Assembly (NCBI GenBank): GCA_037043235.1
Contig: JAWRVZ010000102.1
Coordinates: forward strand, 821,001-885,000
Length of the DNA: 64,000 nucleotides
DNA from: Rhodeus uyekii
Taxonomy: Eukaryota > Chordata > Actinopteri > Cypriniformes > Acheilognathidae
Direction of reading: 5' to 3'
This document shows positions 61,035 through 64,000 of the stretch, piece by piece. Made by a program: the position numbers and the translations under genes. The notes beneath the pieces were generated by a model. It made no database searches and was not told the DNA's origin. It saw only the letters and a program-made list of their open reading frames with translations. Position 1 is the first letter of the stretch, and each line of letters begins with the position of its first letter.

Positions 61035-61290
61035 GAGTATTTAAATGTCTGGAACCAAAGATAAACCTTATGGAGTTGAAACCACTGAGTAGTTGTGATA
61101 TATGACAAGCTCTGAACGCATCTGTTTCTGGATCGGTGCCAGATGACGCGTGAAAACACGTTTGAATTTAGCAGTTGATCACGTGACGCACAAACGTTCT
61201 AATCGCACCGGTGTGGTCGTACCCTCCAGGGCCCAGCCAAGACTGATCACAACGGTGTGATTGTACGTGTGAAAGGGTTACTGCGAAAGT
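60550..61290. repeat. unnamed interspersed repeat, copy 2
   Basis: Shares with copy 1 at 53735: ttaccttattgtttccatgg, gatatatgacaagctctgaa, gccagatgacgcgtgaaaac and agcagttgatcacgtgacg. It is interrupted by a long (TA)n array. Confidence 0.65.
60972..61031. repeat. (TA)30 microsatellite
   Basis: About 60 bp of uninterrupted TA, within the repeat upstream of exon 4. Confidence 0.97.
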
Positions 61291-61382
61291 GTTATTGATG
61301 ATAATAGGGTCTTGTGCTCTCAGATTTGATGCTTGAATTGTGTTTCAGTTGAAGAGTGACTGTGGTTTGTTCCTTTTTGCAG

Positions 61383-61505
61383 GCTGCCATATGCAGGGTA
61401 CTTTGGAGGGGTATCCGGCCTTAGCAAAAAACAGTTTCTCAAAATCAACGGCTTCCCAAATGAGTACTGGGGCTGGGGAGGTGAAGATGATGACATTTAT
61501 AACAG
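61383..61505 (+). CDS. b4galt2: b4galt2 exon 4 (WGWGGEDDD motif exon)
   Basis: The exon follows a ttttttgcag-type acceptor and ends at AACAG|gtaagc. It is 123 bp, the expected exon 4 length, and enters and leaves in phase 2. The first G completes the split Arg codon from exon 3. The peptide reads LPYAGYFGGVSGLSKKQF, then INGFPNEYWGWGGEDDDIYN. WGWGGEDDD is the hallmark of the beta-4-galactosyltransferase C-terminal domain (acceptor binding and catalytic base). LPYAGYFGGVSGLSK is identical to what I know for vertebrate B4GALT2, whereas B4GALT1 has LPYVQYFGGVSALSK. The next exon should encode the RYRMIKH..DKHNEPNPQR region; I found nothing like it between here and the window end, so the gene continues beyond 64000. 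Confidence 0.94.
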
Positions 61506-61770
61506 GTAAGCCATCTTTCTCTCTTATAAGTGCCTTAGGTATGGTCCTTTAAAGTCACGATAAAATGGAAGGATGTCAGCTCTTTTCTCCTGTATTGTGA
61601 CGTTCATCTGAGTGTAAAGGATTACATCAAGGATTGGATTTTGATATGTGGGCATTGAACTTAAAACCAGAGACAGATGATTGGAGAAGCCCTGCTCAGA
61701 TCACAAAAGAGAGGTCTGTTGTTTTACCAGAAGATCGAGCCAGGATATTTTGATTTATGAGGTCAAAGAA

Positions 61771-61777
<7 letters not shown>

Positions 61778-61842
<65 letters not shown>
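61778..61842. repeat. (TA)n microsatellite
   Basis: About 64 bp of TA in intron 4, 270 bp after exon 4. Confidence 0.97.
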
Positions 61843-61847
<5 letters not shown>

Positions 61848-62028
61848 CATATCTGGATGAATAGTTGATAATTGTTTCAAACTGGTGGCTAGAGAAAGTT
61901 TGGGGTAATATTACAAATATATAAATTGTCATGAACTTGACAGGTTATCAGAATATTTTTCGAAAAGTAGTTATTCTATGCTGTTGCCCGCTGTTTTTTA
62001 ATAAGATCTAATTAATTCTAATAAATAG

Positions 62029-62184
62029 CTTTCCTTTAGCTCAATCAGTAGAGCATTGGTACTTACAACACCAAGGTCATGGGTTCGATCCCCAGGGAAT
62101 CCCCTGATTCAATGTGTTTCTTGAATGCAAAGTAAGTCGCTTTGGATAAAAGCGTCTGCCAAATGCATAAATGTTAATGTAATT
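62029..62184 (+). repeat. tRNA-derived SINE, best copy
   Basis: A-box region tagctcaatcagtagagcat, B-box gggttcgatccccaggga, and the 3' tail aagtcgctttggataaaagc+gtctgcc ending in aatg-type short repeats. The tail is the well-known teleost SINE/LINE-derived tail (HAmo/V-SINE-like). tRNA-like head plus LINE-like tail; not a functional tRNA gene because the acceptor stem does not close. Confidence 0.88.
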
Positions 62185-62844
62185 CCTTTGTATGTTGCTA
62201 TGGACTCATTTGATAAGATGTTCTTTCACCAAACCAGTTGTCACACCAGTTGTTTGGGTTGTTAATAAAATACAGAACCACAATTTGTGGTAAGTGAACA
62301 GGAAAGAAGAGACTTTTAAAAATGGGGAGAAAAAACCTTCAAAGGTTTCATTATAAGTTATGTTTTAGTCTAAGCTCTTTTCTTAAATTGAAAAGAGAGA
62401 AATAAAAAAAGTTTTTATAATGTAAATGGGGCTATAACAAACCTTTTTAAAGATAATTGATACTGAAAAATTGTCACTGTAATCCGTGTTAACATACTGC
62501 ACTTTTCTCTCTTCTTTTTTGCACATATTATTTGTTACACATTAACTGCTTTGGTTGAAAAGTCTGTCTTTTATTTCTCTTGACCTAAATGAATCTTTAT
62601 GATAAAAGTTTTTAGATGGTTACCTTGTGCACTGTTTGTTGCGACTTTGACCGACTTTCCAGGATGTCATTTTGTTTTGAGGTCTGGTAGACAGGATTTG
62701 AAATGTTGTAGACAGGCTTTTTAAAAAAACGATGAGTAATCATGCATCATCAGAAAGAGTCACTTTGTCACTGAACAGTGTCCTTGCTCTGTTTCTAGGT
62801 CTTATTCTTTTTCTGGGATATGCAGCTCTGCAGGGAGCAGCTGT

Positions 62845-62846
<2 letters not shown>

Positions 62847-62915
<69 letters not shown>
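62847..62915. repeat. (GT)n microsatellite
   Basis: About 69 bp of GT repeats. Confidence 0.97.
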
Positions 62916-62917
<2 letters not shown>

Positions 62918-63574
62918 AAAATATATATATTTCTCACCACTCACAAATCTACACCATGTTCAGACAGTAACGTATGAATAGATGGCGCTCTGATGCCTGA
63001 CTCTCCTGATAATGAATAGCTGTGTGTTCACTACCTATCATTTTTCCTCGTTCAGGTGATGAGAAAGCAAAACCTGCAGTATATCAGGGCATGCACGCTC
63101 TTGCAACAGCGATAACACTCGTGGTGAAATGTCCCATATGTCACTCTTTTCAGTTATTCGGGGTTGCATTGACAGTAGACGGCGCAAACTGGATGGTGTG
63201 ATAAAGCACACCTCTCATATTATCTTTTTCTGCCTTTACCAACTGCCTTTGTGCCACGATTAGATTGTATAAGTAAAAATAAGCTTTAAAGCTTGATATC
63301 CTCAAAAAAGCAAGAGCTTCCCCTGAGACCTCCTGAACTGAGCTTTTTATTGGTAGAATATAAATAACACAATGTTGTTTTGAAGGAGTTTATTTTTGTG
63401 CCTGTTATTTATATATGTTGCATGCATATTTATTATCTGTTGATCTTTTGGACTTCTCATTTTATATTTTATCTCTGCTGAAATGAGCACCCTTGCCAGG
63501 ACAACTAATAAAAAATGTGTACATAGTTAACTTTCTGTTTTATTTGATATTAATACAGTATGTAAACATACACT

Positions 63575-63850
63575 ACAGTTCAAAGGTTTGGGATCAGTAA
63601 GATATTTTGAAGTATTATTAGCGTTTAAAATTACTGATTTCTATTTTAATATATTTTAAAATGTAGTTTATTCTTGTGATTGCAAAGATGAATATTCAGC
63701 ATCATTAGTCCAGACACGACCCCTCTGAAATCATTCTAATATGATGATTTGATATGATATAAAAATTGAAAATATATATTTTTTACATTATAAATGTTTG
63801 TCTTCATTGTAACTTTTGATCAATTTAACGCTGCTTACTGAATAAAACTA
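63575..63850. repeat. dispersed teleost repeat, reference copy
   Basis: Starts cactacagttcaaaggtttg+ggatcagtaag and ends ttttgatcaatttaacgctg..ttactgaataaaac. At least six other places in the window carry pieces of it (about 305, 9340, 16210/16961, 24720, 26700/27115, 31760, 39400). Non-coding; class not assigned. Confidence 0.75.
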
Positions 63851-64000
63851 TAATTTAGTTTTGAACAGTAGTGTAAATATTAAACATGTACACACTTATC
63901 CATGTGTATGATGTTATTGCATTATACTTGAGAAGCCTTAAGTGGCCATGCATTCATTTTTATTTCTTGTTGTCTTCAAGTCTCTCAATAAAACTAAAGT

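Larger units (their letters stand above)
55284..61382 (+). other. b4galt2: b4galt2 intron 3 (6,099 bp)
   Basis: A phase-2 intron bounded by gtaaca and ttgcag. It carries a small LTR-pair element, a DIRS-like reverse transcriptase remnant, one copy of an unnamed interspersed repeat and a (TA)n tract. 55284-56370 and 57530-58270 hold nothing I recognise. Confidence 0.9.

Noticed and set aside
62029..62110. Possible functional tRNA gene
   Set aside because: Has A- and B-box matches but no closing acceptor stem, and continues into a LINE-like SINE tail; two further copies exist in the window.
61506..64000. Search for b4galt2 exon 5 (RYRMIKH/NEPNPQR region)
   Set aside because: No frame in this stretch encodes the expected residues; the exon must lie beyond the window.

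Overview
This is a vertebrate, most likely cyprinid-type teleost, genomic window. Three exons with canonical GT/AG introns, tens of kilobases of AT-rich intron, and dispersed repeats typical of carp/zebrafish genomes (tRNA-derived SINEs, Tc1-like, pogo/Tigger-like, hAT-like, palindromic MITEs, a DIRS-like remnant, LTR elements) support this. Nothing looks bacterial. The assignment to cyprinids is inference from repeat content.

The only host gene I can support is a beta-1,4-galactosyltransferase on the + strand, best matched to B4GALT2. Exons are at 18373-18608 (236 bp), 55096-55283 (188 bp) and 61383-61505 (123 bp). Their lengths and phases agree with exons 2, 3 and 4 of the B4GALT1/2 family and join in frame. 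Together they hold the UDP-galactose-binding PFR motif, the metal-binding DVD motif and the WGWGGEDDD motif of the lumenal catalytic domain. Exon 1 (cytoplasmic tail, Golgi membrane anchor, stem) and the last exons are not in the window. Most of the window is therefore intron: at least part of intron 1 or 5' flank (1-18372), a 36.5-kb intron 2, a 6.1-kb intron 3, and the start of intron 4.

The introns are a layered record of transposition. Left part (1-18.4 kb): several TA-flanked pogo/Tigger-like elements with transposase fossils, a Tc1-like pseudogene, an LTR-like remnant and an LTR nested in an older repeat. Intron 2 (18.6-55.1 kb): a solo LTR with a perfect 5-bp target duplication; a young, complete gag-only LTR retrotransposon at 28653-31686 whose single minus-strand ORF runs from LTR to LTR and contains about 33 tandem 24/30-bp units; a hAT-like element nested in a MITE; a SINE abutting a LINE; a 5S-rRNA-derived fragment; and an 800-bp purine-rich tract. 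Intron 3 and onward: a small LTR pair, a DIRS-like reverse transcriptase fossil, two copies of one unnamed repeat, and (AT)n arrays on both sides of exon 4.

The best candidate for something undescribed is the gag-only LTR element with its homogenised proline-rich minisatellite. It is an unusual mobile element, not a demonstrated new biological system.
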